From Melampsora larici-populina 98AG31 (lineage: Eukaryota; Basidiomycota; Pucciniomycetes; Pucciniales; Melampsoraceae), in assembly GCF_000204055.1 (NCBI RefSeq), contig NW_006768775.1, positions 310,001 through 374,000 of the forward strand: DNA of 64,000 bases, in the 5' to 3' direction. A program made the translations under genes and the position numbers. Below are positions 46,384 to 56,692 of this stretch, one piece after another. Every line of letters begins with the position of its first letter. Position 1 is the first letter of the stretch. The notes beneath the pieces are model-generated. The model did no database searches and was not told where the DNA came from. It saw only the letters and a program-made list of their open reading frames with translations.

Positions 46384-47730
46384 TTAGGTACTACTACCCC
46401 ACTGATCAGTATTATACGTACATACATGATACATATCTCGTGAGGTCATGTAAATATACACGTAAAAGACCTTTTGATTGTATGTGTGATACTGCTAGGT
46501 CCATGTACATGGCTTTATTCTATTACCTTTTGGCCTTGCAAACGACGTCATCAATCTTCTGATGTGCATAAATGTAATGACCTAGCTTACAGCGCTTCAT
46601 GAATTTATCGGTTTTTTTTTTTTTTTTTGTGTTGTGTCTGTCAAAAGTACAAAAGTACAAAACCCGGGTTAAAATTACCGGTGTTCCCAAAGCCCGCAAC
46701 GGTACACAGGAGTCTATTTCTGAGGGCAGGGGTGAGAAGCAGGAAGGGCGCGTGCTCTCATAGGGGCACGCACCGACTCTCCAAGAAGCTGATGGGTTTC
46801 AAGTTCGGAAGCGTGAGAAAGGAAAAATTTTTCCTCCTCCCACGCTTCCAAAATTCACAGCTCTCCCTGGGAGACTTCCTGCTCAGCTCTTCTCACCCCT
46901 CTTCTTTTCTTCAAAAAGCCCACCCTCCTCCCGGGCTGAGAAGCCCACATCTCCGAGAGCTCTGTTCTCGCCTCAGAGAGGTTCGAGGTATGATCTGAGG
47001 ATCTTATAATACCTCTGCTCCTGTCTGGGGCCCACCCCACACCACTTTACACACAAACAAACAAACATGTAAGTCTGTGTCTAAGGTGGAAGAACTTTCG
47101 CTCCTGGTATTGTAGGTTCCTTAAGCACGGGCTCAGTCACCAGTCATAGTCATATTCGACATAGACTTACCACCTAACAACTGTCTATCACACACACGTG
47201 AGAAATAGACCAGTTTTGTACCAAAATACCGGGCCAATACACCTTTGACAGGTCCGTTCGGACCTGTTAAAGGTTCCCACCTTCCCTCTCTGACTCACTC
47301 GCGGTTTGTATTGATCTATGTACAATCAATACCCTTTCAACCACCCTCTTTTCGACCTCTCTCCTTTGACCTCTCTCTTTCCGGAAAGTGATCCGGTAAG
47401 AAGAGCTAAACAACCTCCACCAATACCATTGGACTCACCATCGATTCCTTTCGACCTCCCTCTTTCTGGACAGTCAACCAATACTATTGGTTACACCATC
47501 GATCTGGTCTGGCCTTTCCAACGGATCCGAGCTCATCCTGTTGACTACGACCACCAACTGTCAAATCCCACCTCTTCTCAATTCACCAAATCAACATCCA
47601 AGACTTTTCCCACCACCCGATCATTTCCTATCGGCATTTAAATTTTTAATGTGGGTCATCTCTCTCTATCATGGGATCTATGGTGTCTATTTCACAAACC
47701 ATTACGTGAACTGATTCATTCCATGCGCTT
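46384..47730. other. Mixed GC-richer tract, possible solo LTR, no firm gene
   Basis: After a T-run (46613-46629) comes a GC-richer 0.6-kb stretch with inverted pieces (GGAAGCGTGAGAAAGG / CCTCCCACGCTTCC) and a TATA-like CTTATAATACC at 47001. It could be a solo LTR, but no paired copy or TSD is visible. Around 47340-47515 a roughly 110-bp segment is duplicated (TTTCGACCTC ... CCAATAC-ATTGG ... CACCATCGAT). A 107-codon frame at 47318-47641 is low complexity and I do not call it. Confidence 0.35.
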
Positions 47731-47960
47731 TGGTAGAAAAACTTCCCATCACGAGTCAGCAGCTTTTGAAATCGGAACCGATCTTTCTTGTATTTCAAGT
47801 TTTTTTGGTAGAAAACCTTTCAATCACGGCTCAACAAGCTAACGAACCAATCTTGTATTTCATGTTTTTTGGCAGAAAATCTTCGAATCTCAGCTCAACA
47901 AGCTTCCTTTGGTTCAAATCGGAACCGATCTTGACATTCAAGTCTTTTTTGGTACCAAAA
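47731..47960. repeat. Three 65-80 bp tandem units
   Basis: Each unit starts GG(T/C)AGAAAA-CTT, contains TCA(C/G)-CTCAACAAGCTT or similar, and ends in TTGTATTTCAAGTTTTTT or a variant. The units begin near 47731, 47808 and 47870. They lie in the 5' flank of gene A. Confidence 0.65.
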
Positions 47961-48010
47961 AAAACATCCATCTTACGCAATGAGGGTCCCCCAGGACTTT
48001 CAACTCAGCA

Positions 48011-48018
48011 ATAAAAGG
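48011..48018 (+). promoter_or_regulatory. TATA-like box upstream of gene A
   Basis: ATAAAAGG lies about 215 bases before the ATG of gene A, followed by an AT/CT-rich leader. It is a weak call from position and motif only. Confidence 0.3.
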
Positions 48019-48231
48019 AGCCTCCTCAACCACCATATTCCTCTTTCGATCTCAACCAACTTCATCATATCATCGAATCAGGTTACCATCCAATATCCAA
48101 AAGTCTTATTAAACCATCTAAAAACCTTCTGCTCTTCTTACAAAGTCCAGATCTTCGTGTGTGATTTTTTCTTTCACTTGTTCATCCTGTTTTTTTTTCT
48201 GATATCTTCTCTTGTGTTTATTCCCTAGAAC

Positions 48232-49751
48232 ATGTCTATCAAAAACGAAACTACCCCCATGACCTCTGTCAACACCACCCAGCAATCAACTGCGATCATC
48301 ACTGTAAACGATGCCATTGCGGACTTTGAAGCAAATGTCAGACCTGGCCGTGAGTTTATTTTTTTCTTTTCTTTGTCTCTCTCAATTCCTTTCAACATAG
48401 CCATGCTGATTTATTACGACTTCAGTCCTAGAGCCATCTAACCACCACTTGACCGGTGATGACGCCCCCGCTCGTCATCCCCAACACGATCCCTTGCACC
48501 GTGTTGGCACCACCCAACGCGAGCAGTTCGATCGCAACAATGAGGCGACTGTTGTGGTTCTCTTCAAGATCTATACCAACGATGAGGCGCCTGTCGATAT
48601 GCCCGCTCCCAAGCCTACCAAACGCACCGCCTCTTCCAAAGCCAATTCCAGTAGTGTCGCCACCGTCAACTGTATTGACTCCAAGATTTTCAATGATGAA
48701 AACAACTTGGAGTTGAAAACTTGTTTGTTTGGAAAGTCCTTCAAACAATTCAAAGAGATGTGTGGTAATGTATGTGACGGTTATTTGGCTGGTATGAAGA
48801 ACATGGTTCTTTCCTCGGATATGGCCTCAACCTTCACTTGGAAAGCAACAGTTGGTCGGCAGAAGTTCATTTTGACCAACCACCACAAGTACTTTGAATT
48901 TGTAGCGGCCTTATCGAAATCAAACCAGCACAAGGGGGCCATCTTAATCCACAGCGAGTCTGCTAAGGTACTTGCTAAAAAAGCGGCACAGGTGTGTTTT
49001 TTTTCTTCCTCTTTTAAGTTTATTCTTTATCTTTTGCTGATGATTTTCGGTATTTAGGCTAAGGCTGCTAAGCAGCTCATTGCTTCTTCCAACGGCCCTC
49101 CCACTGTTGATGCGAAGGTGGCCAATTTAACCCAACGTTTGGGGGTAAGTGTTATTCTTCTTTTCTCCTGCCATTCCCCTCTATCGAATTCAATCTAATC
49201 AAACTCATGAAATCTTTTTTTAGGATGCCCAAAAGGTTATTAAGTTGCACGAGTTGACTGCCGAATTGTTTCATTTTTATGCTGAAGGCGCCGGTGGCGA
49301 TGGAACTATACTAACGGCCCCTTGGGACCCCAACTATCAGTACCGATTCACCTTGAGAGATGCGTTCCTTTGGGCACAGGAAATTGTAAGTAATTTTTCT
49401 TTATTATCTTGATTATAGGCCAGTTATATTTAATACTTCTTTATGATCTGTTTGACATGGCAGCTCGCAGGAAAAGCTACTAAGCATATATGCCCCAGTT
49501 CTTCTGCCTATCGAGCTGAAATGGCTAAAACTCGAGTGTTTCATAAAGGAACCAAGGTCCAAGATCGAGTTCAACTTCGATATCCTCATGGTAGTCAAGG
49601 TACTCAAGGTCGAAGTATCTTTGTAGGAGGTAGTGGCTCCAAAGCTACCTCACCGGCCATTCAACCTCCCCCTTCTCCCCAAGAGAAACGAACTACCCCT
49701 TCGGATGACAATGAAGAGGACACCCCCTTAGCCTTTTACAATCTAAATTGA
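48232..49751 (+). CDS. Rust-type protein of unknown function (gene A, 406 residues)
   Basis: Five exons join in frame: 48232-48349, 48426-48991, 49058-49144, 49224-49385 and 49464-49751, all introns GT(A/G)AGT or GTGTG ... AG. The protein starts MSIKNETTP, has a charged linker with KPTKR, then a central block of mixed helix-like sequence (FGKSFKQFKEMCGNVCDGYL; TFTWKATVGRQKFIL; NHHKYFEFVAALSK), an Ala/Lys-rich helix (AKVLAKKAAQAKAAKQL), the block APWDPNYQYRFTLRDAFLW and a Ser/Pro/acidic tail. I recognise no named domain. The intact multi-exon structure shows purifying constraint or recent origin. It lies 102 bp before gene B on the same strand and inside the candidate giant KDZ element, so it may be cargo. 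Confidence 0.65.
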
Positions 49752-49853
49752 AAAAGGTCAAGGTGGAAAAGTTTGGTGGGTCTTTGTTTTTGTTCGATAT
49801 TTGTTCTCTTTGATTCCAACTTGTCAGAGCCCTGATCCGACCTTATCCTCAAC

Positions 49854-50234
49854 ATGTTTACAGAAACTGACCCCAACTTTTGGGTTCCTGATCCTTCCGA
49901 GGAAGATGCCGTGCTATCTTCCGAACTCGAAATTTTAGAAAAGCACGAGTATGAGCTTGACAAATTCCTGATCAATTGTGGCCTTTCTTCTGGCGCCATC
50001 CGTGCCATCCGTAAGATTTTGAAGAAGGCCAAGATCGAAAGTTGGTCTGATCTTGTTCCTTGCTCCCAAATGACCGAATCGACCTTGACTACCTTTGGTA
50101 TCAACCAAGAGGATGCGGCCATCATCTTAGCAAAATCTCAAGAGTGGAACGAAGAAGCTCTTGGTGAGTGTCATCCACCGTTCAGCCATAGGTGCAGCAC
50201 TTGACTAACTTCTAATGTGTTAGGTTCTCAATAG
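49854..50234 (+). CDS. Small acidic protein with SAM-like helical domain (gene B, 106 residues)
   Basis: Exons 49854-50163 and 50224-50234 join across GTGAGT...TTAG, adding only a short C-terminal Gly-Ser-Gln. Residues about 1-35 are acidic (DPNFWVPDPSEEDAVL). Residues about 40-100 form a compact helical stretch, LDKFLINCGLSSGAIRAIR ... IESWSDLVPCSQMTESTLTTFGI ... AIILAKSQEW, that resembles a sterile-alpha-motif fold (Leu-rich first helix, S-x-x-D-L-x-x-L-T-E-x-x-L-x-x-x-G-I core). SAM domains mediate protein-protein contacts. The similarity is by eye only. Its close spacing to gene A suggests shared control or even a fused transcript. Confidence 0.55.
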
Positions 50235-51089
50235 ATCAAATTGATTATACGTCAACTTCTCTCAGTCAATCAACTGAGATGTTTGAAGCTAGCCAAAATT
50301 ATATACATAAAGTGGAAGCAGGATTATTTTCATCTTGAACTCTATACAATTTTGTGTGCGAAATTTTGTAAAATTTGTACTTAGTCCTCATTTCTTGGGA
50401 CAAAGTCAATGAAAGCTGCTTATTTTGTTTTGAAGTGCAACTTCTGAGAGTGAGATGAAGCCTGAACGTCCCAAACCAAATGATGAAAACTCCAATTTTT
50501 GGTTTTTGATCTTTTACAAGAAAAGATCAATATGAATCAAACCATGATTCTTTTGACAAATTGCCTGGTAAAAAAAAATGGTCAAGTGACAAAACTTGAC
50601 TGATCTTTGAATTTTTTGCAAGGCCTGAATCCCAAAATTTGAGTCTTCAATTTTTTGCTCGAAAAAAAAATGGGCAAGGCAATTTTTTTTGTCTCAGCAC
50701 TTCTTCAAGATTTTGCTCAGAAACGAGACAAACCGTTGACTTTTGTTTTTGTCTTCCAAAAAAAAAAGAGTTATTCAAGTCTTTGGGTCAAAGTTGATGA
50801 AGAACTCAACCTCTTTTTCACAAGATCGAAAACAAAAAGTTTTATTGACAGGACAAACAAGAATGATCCATTTCTGGAATAAAAATAATCACAAACGACA
50901 AGAAAAATAAGAAAAATAAGAGAAAATAATATTGAAGGACAAACCGGAATCATTGAGGACAAAAACATAAAGTTTGATAAAAACGGCCGGTTAACACTAA
51001 GAATTTGTAATTGTGTTTGTTGACAATTCAAATCAATTGTAGAGATTTTTGAGAAAAATAAATATACCGGACATGACATGAGAATTGAA
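50235..51089. other. AT-rich spacer, no gene seen
   Basis: A/T homopolymer-rich sequence with short palindromes (GATCTTTTACAAGAAAAGATC-type near 50505). The open frames are Lys/Phe-rich and have no motif. It may include the 3' end of the Tc1/mariner element that follows. Confidence 0.35.
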
Positions 51090-52329
51090 TCAATTATAGC
51101 TGCACCCTCTAAAAAGAGCTTGACACAAATCAGCTGTAAACACTTCCATACAGGCCATAAAGATCATTGCTGTCTCTTCTGCAAGGCTTGTTGCCCTTTG
51201 AAGAACTTGCGAGCGTCGCAATCTAGATTTCAGGACCGAAAAACCCTTCTCGATGGGATTGAAATCAGGGCTGTACGGTGGTAGATAGAGAAGCCGGACT
51301 CCGCGTGCCTCACAGAGCTCAGCAACTCTCCCCCCGTGATGGATCGGGGCGTTGTCCATGACCAGGACACTGTTCCGTGCTGGCCACGGGTTCATCGCTG
51401 GTAACTAAAGGGTGAAGGGCAAGTCAGTTCCTTGATTTTCGAAAGTATGAAACTATAGCAAGAGAATAATGAATAAATACACTAGAGACTACGGTTCTTT
51501 CCCACCTCTGGAACTTGATCCTGTTATCTCTAGTGTACTTATCCATGATTCTATTGCCATAGTTGAGATATTTAAGACGAAGTAAAACACTTACCACTTC
51601 ATTTTCCAAAAAGTCCTCAAAATCAATTCTTGCATACCCCCCTGGTTGGATCTTAATAGCTAAAATGCCGTCCATTGAGATAGCCGGTAAGACTGACCAT
51701 CGGAAAGATTGAGTTGGTCGCTGGACCCGGCTGGTACGTTCCCCAACTGGTGCTCGTCCGTATTCACGATAAAGGTGTCTTTTGGCGATGGTGGATTCAT
51801 CTTCAAAAAAAGTAAAACAAGTATAATGTCAGATAGGTTACAAGAGAGATAGAAAAGTACACATACCAGTAAAAACAAAGCATCTAGGATCGATGCCATA
51901 AACAGCCTCAATGTAGGCTCCTCGTGCGGCGAATGATTGATTAGGGTGAACAGTTCTTGCTTTCTTGCGAGTCCATTGAAGACGGCGACGAAGCTCAACA
52001 GAAAGAGTTTGCAAGGACATTCGAATTCCGTGAGTTTCTTGAATTTTGCTTTGAAGTTCGTCAAGATAAAGGGTTGGATCAAGTCGGAGGGAATCGAGAA
52101 CAAAATCTCGTTCAGGCTGTGCTAAAGTGGTGGGAGGTCCGCGGGCCATATGCTCCAGCGGGTTGGTGATTACCGCCCGAGTTGTTCGGTAAAGGTCATA
52201 CCACCGACGCACAGATGTAAGCGAAACATCGACACCAAGGGTCCTAACAATTTCCGGAAACGAGACACCTCGCAAGACCAGGCGAACAACGATTAGTTTG
52301 ATGTCGGGTGTGTAGATATTCTTAGGCAT
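51090..52329 (-). CDS. Tc1/mariner-type DDE transposase (327 residues)
   Basis: Minus-strand exons 52329-51867, 51800-51595 and 51404-51090 join in frame (introns GTATGT...GAAG, 66 bases, and GTAAGT...TTAG, 190 bases) to give 327 residues, the usual length for this family. The N-terminus is a helix-turn-helix (YTPDIKLIVVRLVLRGVSF ... SVRRWYDLYR). The catalytic triad is complete: FTDES (Asp), VMDNAPIHH (Asp) and SPDFNPIEKGFS (Glu). These domains cut and paste DNA at TA sites. No stop or frameshift is seen, so it may be active. I could not find its TIRs with confidence. It is of the intron-containing, IS630-like type common in rusts. Confidence 0.8.
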
Positions 52330-53133
52330 CTTTCTATCAGGATAAAAAATATGAGTCAGTCCAAACGGAAGAAGAGGTCAAACAGGAATGAGGAAGAAAA
52401 GAACTGACTTTGTATATAAAGGGAAATTTTGACGAAATGAAGGAAAACAAGGAATATTGATCAAATGATCAAATCGGGTATGAACGAAGGGAGAAAGTGA
52501 AAAGGGGGGACAAAAAATAGACTGACCGAACCGGGGATATCCTTTGATCGGTGTGACTGATGTTTGGTGATCAGATGCCTGCGATAGTATGGCATCGAAG
52601 AAGGAGATGTGTCGTGAATTTGTGATTGGTCGAGTCGAATAGGTGGGGACAATTCAAAATGTTGACACCTTCCCACCCGGTCTGTCACTCAGACAAAACT
52701 GCCTGGTCCAGTTTTGTCTGACTTTTGGACATACAGGTTAAATGTGCCTGTAACACACATCACATGAAAAAATACCGATAAATCCATTAAGCGCTGTATA
52801 TTTAAGAACCGTTATAACTACGAAATTATAAGGGTCCGGAACTCATGAAAAGATTCCTAAGCTATTTGTTTCTATAGGAACAGCTCTAACGAAAAGTTGT
52901 ATTTTCTAAACAAAATGGTGACAATAATAACGAATTGTTTCGATAAAGAAAAGAAAAAGAGAAACACAAAAACAATTCTAAGATACTTATATAGATATAA
53001 TAGAGAAAGAGATTTGGTAAGCCTATGACATCATAACTGATCATTACAAATCATTTAATTTATAATATTTTATCCTGCCATGACAACTATTACGCGTCTC
53101 ATCTAATGCCACGGTACTACCATAGCACAATCA
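52330..53133. other. Spacer between the Tc1/mariner gene and the 53-59 kb element
   Basis: AT-rich; probably includes the promoter of the minus-strand transposase. A local repeat CAGACAAAACTGCCTGGTCC / CAGTTTTGTCTGAC forms a hairpin at about 52692-52721. No gene. Confidence 0.35.
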
Positions 53134-53142
53134 TCACAATAA

Positions 53143-53237
53143 CTAACTTAACTAAGTCCCTCCTCCTCGCAGGCGTCCTTCGGAGCCTGCGGAGGAGGGA
53201 CTTACGACTTATCGAGTTGTTTCAGCCTGAGTAGATT
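53143..53237. repeat. Left TIR (95 bp) of the 6.5-kb element
   Basis: It starts CTAACTTAACTAAGTCCCTCC and matches the right TIR (59589-59683, inverted) at 94 of 95 positions. It contains its own hairpin: AAGTCCCTCCTCC pairs with GGAGGAGGGACTT around GCAGGC/GCCTGC. Confidence 0.95.
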
Positions 53238-53600
53238 TGGATTTGGCAGGGGCCATCTCCAATCCTCATTTTCACTGTGTCACACAAAATGACTCCTCAC
53301 TTTCATCCGGGCAGACTATAGAACAAAGTCTTGCCCATCTTTTGGCCTCTTCAGATTCCTCTCAAGAGGTTTCAAATCAAAAAGTCCAAAGGACCTCAAA
53401 AATCATTAAAATCGTGATTTTATTTTTATTTTTTTATTTTTTTGCTGCGAGAACAGTACATGTGCATCTGTATATATGTTAAATCAAGTTTTGGACTCTC
53501 TCTCCTGACCCATACATTATTTCTGTTATTTCGGACACAATTTCCTTTTCTTTGAATTCCTCACACCTTATTCCTCAGTTGTACTCAGACAACATTCGAA

Positions 53601-56600
53601 ATGAACAGCAGTTCCAAAGGATCAGACACTAGCTTTCACCTGGATCCTACACTGGAAGGTTTATCAGCACCAACCCCTGAAGGAACACCCGATCTTGTCG
53701 AAAGGATTTGTCGGTATATGTCAACACACAAAACCAACACCAAGAAATTTCTCCTGGCTTACCTACGATCCTCTGACCAATTGATCGTCAGGCGTAAGAA
53801 ACAGTGGGGTTCCGTGAAGAAGGGATGGAAAACCACCGAAGAAGTTCTTGATGCGATTGACGACCTAGTTAATGAAAAGCCTCAATGTCGACAGAAATGG
53901 AATGATTGGGTCTTGAAAAAGGTACACTTGAGTATTTGATACAGATATCTAACAAGTGAAGTGAGCTCAATTATAATATTTTACCCTTCCACAGGCCAAG
54001 GTGATTGTAGCAGCACAATCTCCCCCAACTGGTAGTCTTTACATCAACATCAACAAACTCGATACAACTTTCTTTGACCGCGAAACCGATGTTAAAAGAG
54101 AGGCAACTATCATCAAAAGCATGAACTTTATCCATGAATTAATATCTTTTAAACTTGGTGTTGATAAGCATTCAGGAGTTGGAATGACTTCCGATAGCTC
54201 AGGTTCCGAAGAGGACTTCAACATTGATTCCGACACCGGCTTGGCCTTGCACAACAACTTTTCTTCGAAAACTAAGTTGCCTGAAGATGACGTTTATCAC
54301 AAATCAAATAACAAAGCAGAAAACACAAAGACCCGATTGAAAGCGGTAAGGATTTTCTGAAAGTGCCCGGTAAGAATGCCACACTGACCCTTTATATCAT
54401 CTGCAGATGGCTCTCACAATTGTTCAAATGCTTGCCTTTGGATCTAATCGCCGATGCAATTCCCTTCAAGTTCAAAATACAATCACTTTGCTTGCCTGTG
54501 GCGTTTCGGAACGAGTAAACCAGTATTTGTATCAGATTGGACTCAGTGCAAGTCGGAAATCAGCTCTACGTGGTCTTTTAGTACTTGCCAAGGATAACGC
54601 AAAGTCTATCAAGAAGAAAATCAAAGCTGCTGGGACTCTCGGTTTCCTTATATGTATTGACAATCTGGACATGATGGAGCGGGTACACACTAGGCGATTG
54701 GATGCAACTAGCAAAATTTTCCATGGTACTTGGGGTTATGTTCATTATCTGAAACCCGATTTACTCACTTTTGTAAATTCAGAAGAATGTACAGTGCCAG
54801 CTTTTCAGGGTTTTGTCAAATCCGATTGTGAAAAGCCTGTAAACTCAGGAGATTTACTTCCTACACAAGATGAACAAATTCGATGGACTCTCACTCTGAA
54901 GAATCAAATTGCTCAGGTCCTCCTACGATATATGAAGAGTCCCAAGAAGTTCAAGAAACTGTCAATATTGAACCTTAGCGCCATTGACCAGATCAAGCCC
55001 GAAATACCTGATATCGACATGCTCAAACTGATGGATTCATCAGACAACGGTTCTGAAGGCATTGCTTCCCTTTATGACGAGATCAGTAAACAGACCGGCC
55101 TCTCCCCTGAGGATTTTTCGAGTCGACTGCAAATCTTGGAAGGGGATCTTGGGACCTGTCTTAATTTTCACGGATTACAAAGCCAAAGAACTCCTGCAAA
55201 ATTCGCCGAAGAAAGTCTATCACATCTGATAATGATTCCTGGTGCGGGCCACACTTTGTGGAACATTGGACAAGCCATTTTACTACATCACTGGGGCAAT
55301 CCGGACAACAAGAACGATCTAGGAGCGTGGCAAACTGCAGTCGAGCTCGGCGGAAGTAAACTCAAACCAACTGCTAAGAAAGATTTCACTTCGATGATCA
55401 GATGGATTGAACAGATACATGAGGCCACCATTGCAAGCTGCATATTGTGAGTTCACCCGAGGCTTCTTACCACCAAATAAATATGTTTACTGACAAGGTT
55501 ATGATGTACATCGTTCAAGTGATGAACTAGATCTGCCTGTTGATACAGTTCACAATCTCGTTGATATGACTGTTGAGCTCTTTGAGGAAGCCGTTGATAA
55601 AGTATATTTAGCTTACTTTTCGGGACGAGCCACACGTCTGGCGCGCCAAAATGGAGATAGCAAGAAACTCCAGCTGGTACTACGACTTCGGGATTTCGCC
55701 ACCGTGGTTGAAGCCAATCGTGCAATGTCGGATGGTGATATTGGTCGACTTCTCCTGATGTGGAAGTCTTGGAGTGTGAAAATCCAAGGAATCAACGGCT
55801 TGACTCATTACTCTCGATATCTCCCTCGACTGATTCGGCTGCTTACCAAAGTCCTTCCCAAGAATCTTTCCCATGTTATCCTCCACTCGCTCTTAATATC
55901 GCCGACTGGTCGACATGGCCACTTTGTTGCTAAAGATTTCCATCTTGAGATAAAAAACTACTGGCTGAAATACTTCTATAATCACGCCGTAAGTTTTATC
56001 ACATCTATTTCTTTTGCACACTGACTACTCATCGCTTTGTTCTGAATTAGGGACCCGGAACAGACATTCACAGATTAAAAGAGACATACTCTCTTACAGT
56101 GGGTCTGGTATGTTACTCATCGGGCTTAATCATGGTGTCATCACCATTCATAGCTGAAATCAATTGGATGCAGCTTTCACATTTGGTTAATACAATGAAG
56201 GGTAGAGCAGGTCTGAACAATGTGCGACAATCCCGTCAAAATAAAATCACACCAGCTTCCATGATTCGATTTCTAAAGATGGCCCGAAGCGAAAGGATCC
56301 ACCAATCTAGTCCAAACTCAACCATACCTGGGAAACCTCTGGGAGATATCCATTGCCTTGGGGTTGAGAAGCTTAAAGCCGAGTATCGCAAAAATCAACT
56401 TGAGCGTTTCCACTGGCCTGTTGCTTCAAACTACAGTCCAGAACAAGATGAAAATCAACCGGTTGAAAGCGAAGAAATTAATGAATCTGATCTGCGACAT
56501 GGATTTGGAACTATTGATGAAGATTTTGTGGACTGGTTCAGCAAAGAGTACAACTCACTCGTTTTGGTAAGCCTCCTCTCTTTCATCAAGTTTATCAGCT

Positions 56601-56692
56601 GGAACATTATCCTCTTTCATCCATTTCAAACACCGCCGATTGAAATCAGCTTTAAGGATGGCAGCTTCTTTATCGGCTTTGACCTGAGCTGA
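53601..56692 (+). CDS. DUF6589-type RNase H-fold transposase (about 940 residues)
   Basis: Five exons join in frame: 53601-53921, 53995-54345, 54407-55446, 55520-55988 and 56051-56692. For intron 3 the acceptor TTCAAG at 55519 was chosen because the nearer AG gives a stop. The N-terminal 220 residues contain a small helical segment (RICRYMSTHKTNTKKFLLAYL) and an acidic linker. The DUF6589 core begins near 225: LICIDNLDMMERVHTRR (Asp at about 309), LEGDLGTCLNFHGLQ (Asp at about 471) and IPGAGHTLWNIGQAILLHHWG (His at about 506), the pattern by which I recognise the family. The catalytic Glu cannot be assigned by eye. The last part (DEDFVDWFSKEYNSL) reaches an overlap with the helicase gene on the other strand (56555-56692). 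The role inferred is cutting and joining the TIRs. Confidence 0.8.

Noticed and set aside
46627..46998. 123-codon frame in the GC-richer tract
   Set aside because: Basic, low-complexity translation overlapping inverted repeats; no splice sites or domain support it.
50655..50882. 75-codon Lys/Phe-rich frame
   Set aside because: It arises from A/T homopolymers and has no motif or neighbours suggesting a gene.
51424..51675. 83-codon frame inside the Tc1/mariner gene
   Set aside because: It is exon 2 read through its intron; the spliced model gives the full DDE triad.
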